A stretch of DNA of 5,990 nucleotides from Candidatus Atribacteria bacterium 1244-E10-H5-B2 (GTDB taxonomy: Bacteria > Atribacterota > JS1 > SB-45 > 34-128), in contig NMQN01000556.1 of assembly GCA_003575245.1 (NCBI GenBank), positions 1-5,990 on the forward strand. Direction: 5' to 3'. Position numbers and translations under genes: made by a program. How positions within the stretch are numbered: position 1 is the stretch's first letter; each line of letters opens with the position of its first letter. The notes under the pieces were generated by a model. The model worked only from the letters and a program-made list of their open reading frames with translations. It ran no database searches and was not told the origin of the DNA. Below, piece after piece: positions 5,657 to 5,990 of this stretch.

Positions 5657-5917
5657 TTATCCGGGTTTGACCAAAAATTTAATCGCGGTCCTCTCTTCTC
5701 CTTCAATTTCTACATCTACAAAAGCCGGTATACAGATTAAATCAACACCACTGGTTGCGGTAAAACCTCGAGCAATAGCAATAGCTTTAACTGCTTGATT
5801 TACTGCCCCTGCTCCAATTGCTTGTAATTCTGCTTTTCCTTCTTCCCGTATTACTCCTGCTAAGGCACCGGCTACTGCTTTAGGATTCGACTTAGATGAG
5901 ACCTTTAACAGCTCCAT
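5657..5917 (-). CDS. spoVS: Stage V sporulation protein S family protein
   Basis: The 86-residue length and the sequence are typical of SpoVS along the whole protein. Landmarks are MELLKVSSKSNPKAVAGALA (1-20), AIGAGAVNQAVKAIAIARGF (33-52), GVDLICIPAFVDVEI (57-71) and EERTAIKFLV (74-83). SpoVS proteins are small, with an Alba-like fold suggesting nucleic-acid binding. In Bacillus subtilis it affects sporulation after septation, but it is also found in bacteria that form no spores (for example Thermus and Thermotoga relatives). The ATG at 5917 has AAGGAGG (5925-5931) seven bases upstream, an ideal site. Its B. subtilis neighbours (rny, ymdB) would lie beyond the right edge and cannot be checked. 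Downstream, a protein-like frame overlaps its 3' end in the -1 frame (see findings). Confidence 0.97.
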   Translation of the reverse strand: MELLKVSSKSNPKAVAGALAGVIREEGKAELQAIGAGAVNQAVKAIAIARGFTATSGVDLICIPAFVDVEIEGEERTAIKFLVKPG

Positions 5918-5990
5918 TTTTTCTCCTCCTTATAATATTAAATGCTTTATAAAATATCCACATTTACAAATCTATGTATCCTATTTTGTC

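Noticed and set aside
5672..5681. Programmed -1 slippage at AAATTTTTG near the end of spoVS.
   Set aside because: The reading phase (AAA TTT TTG) does not fit the X_XXY_YYZ heptamer, and spoVS already has its full normal length at its own stop.
5966..5984. Sigma-H-like AGGATAC element upstream of spoVS (minus strand).
   Set aside because: The -35-like word fits but the spacing and the -10-like GTGGATA are poor; in AT-rich DNA this is too weak to call.

Overview
The window looks like an AT-rich chromosomal segment of a bacterium. It carries six protein genes, five on the minus strand and one (an HU-type DNA-binding protein) on the plus strand. A SpoVS-family protein, an Asp23/Gls24-family protein and HU, together with strong Shine-Dalgarno sites and simple palindromic intergenic repeats, suggest an anaerobic lineage of the Firmicutes/Thermotogae/Atribacterota type or a related candidate phylum. 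This placement is inference: SpoVS also occurs in non-spore-formers, so sporulation cannot be concluded.

Layout, left to right. 1-1106 (minus, cut by the window edge) encodes a secreted protein of strictly periodic 52-residue repeats, probably a beta-propeller. 1223-2620 (minus) is a complete dihydrolipoyl dehydrogenase with all catalytic motifs. 2621-2877 holds a 25-bp-arm hairpin that probably terminates the gene to its right. 2878-3942 (minus) is an exported DUF4384-like plus twin-PEGA protein. 3943-4659 is a 717-base divergent intergenic region. It contains a 7-mer tandem repeat, two inverted palindromes resembling a REPIN, an extended -10 promoter candidate on the minus strand, and a promoter candidate with a perfect -10 on the plus strand. 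4660-4932 (plus) is HU. A hairpin at 4969-5012 separates HU from the convergent Asp23-family gene (5028-5489, minus). spoVS (5657-5917, minus) lies upstream of the Asp23 gene.

The genes do not form one pathway. Two exported proteins with envelope-type repeats flank a cytoplasmic flavoenzyme whose E1/E2 partners are not in view. The HU, Asp23 and SpoVS genes are small, general cell-structure or nucleoid/envelope functions. I see no mobile element with a transposase, no CRISPR array, no rRNA or tRNA, and no convincing new multi-gene system. The most unusual items are the pair of inverted palindromes with compensatory base-pair changes (4048-4120), the exact 52-residue periodicity with one 18-residue internal duplication in the propeller gene, and a protein-like peptide reading in the -1 frame off the end of spoVS.
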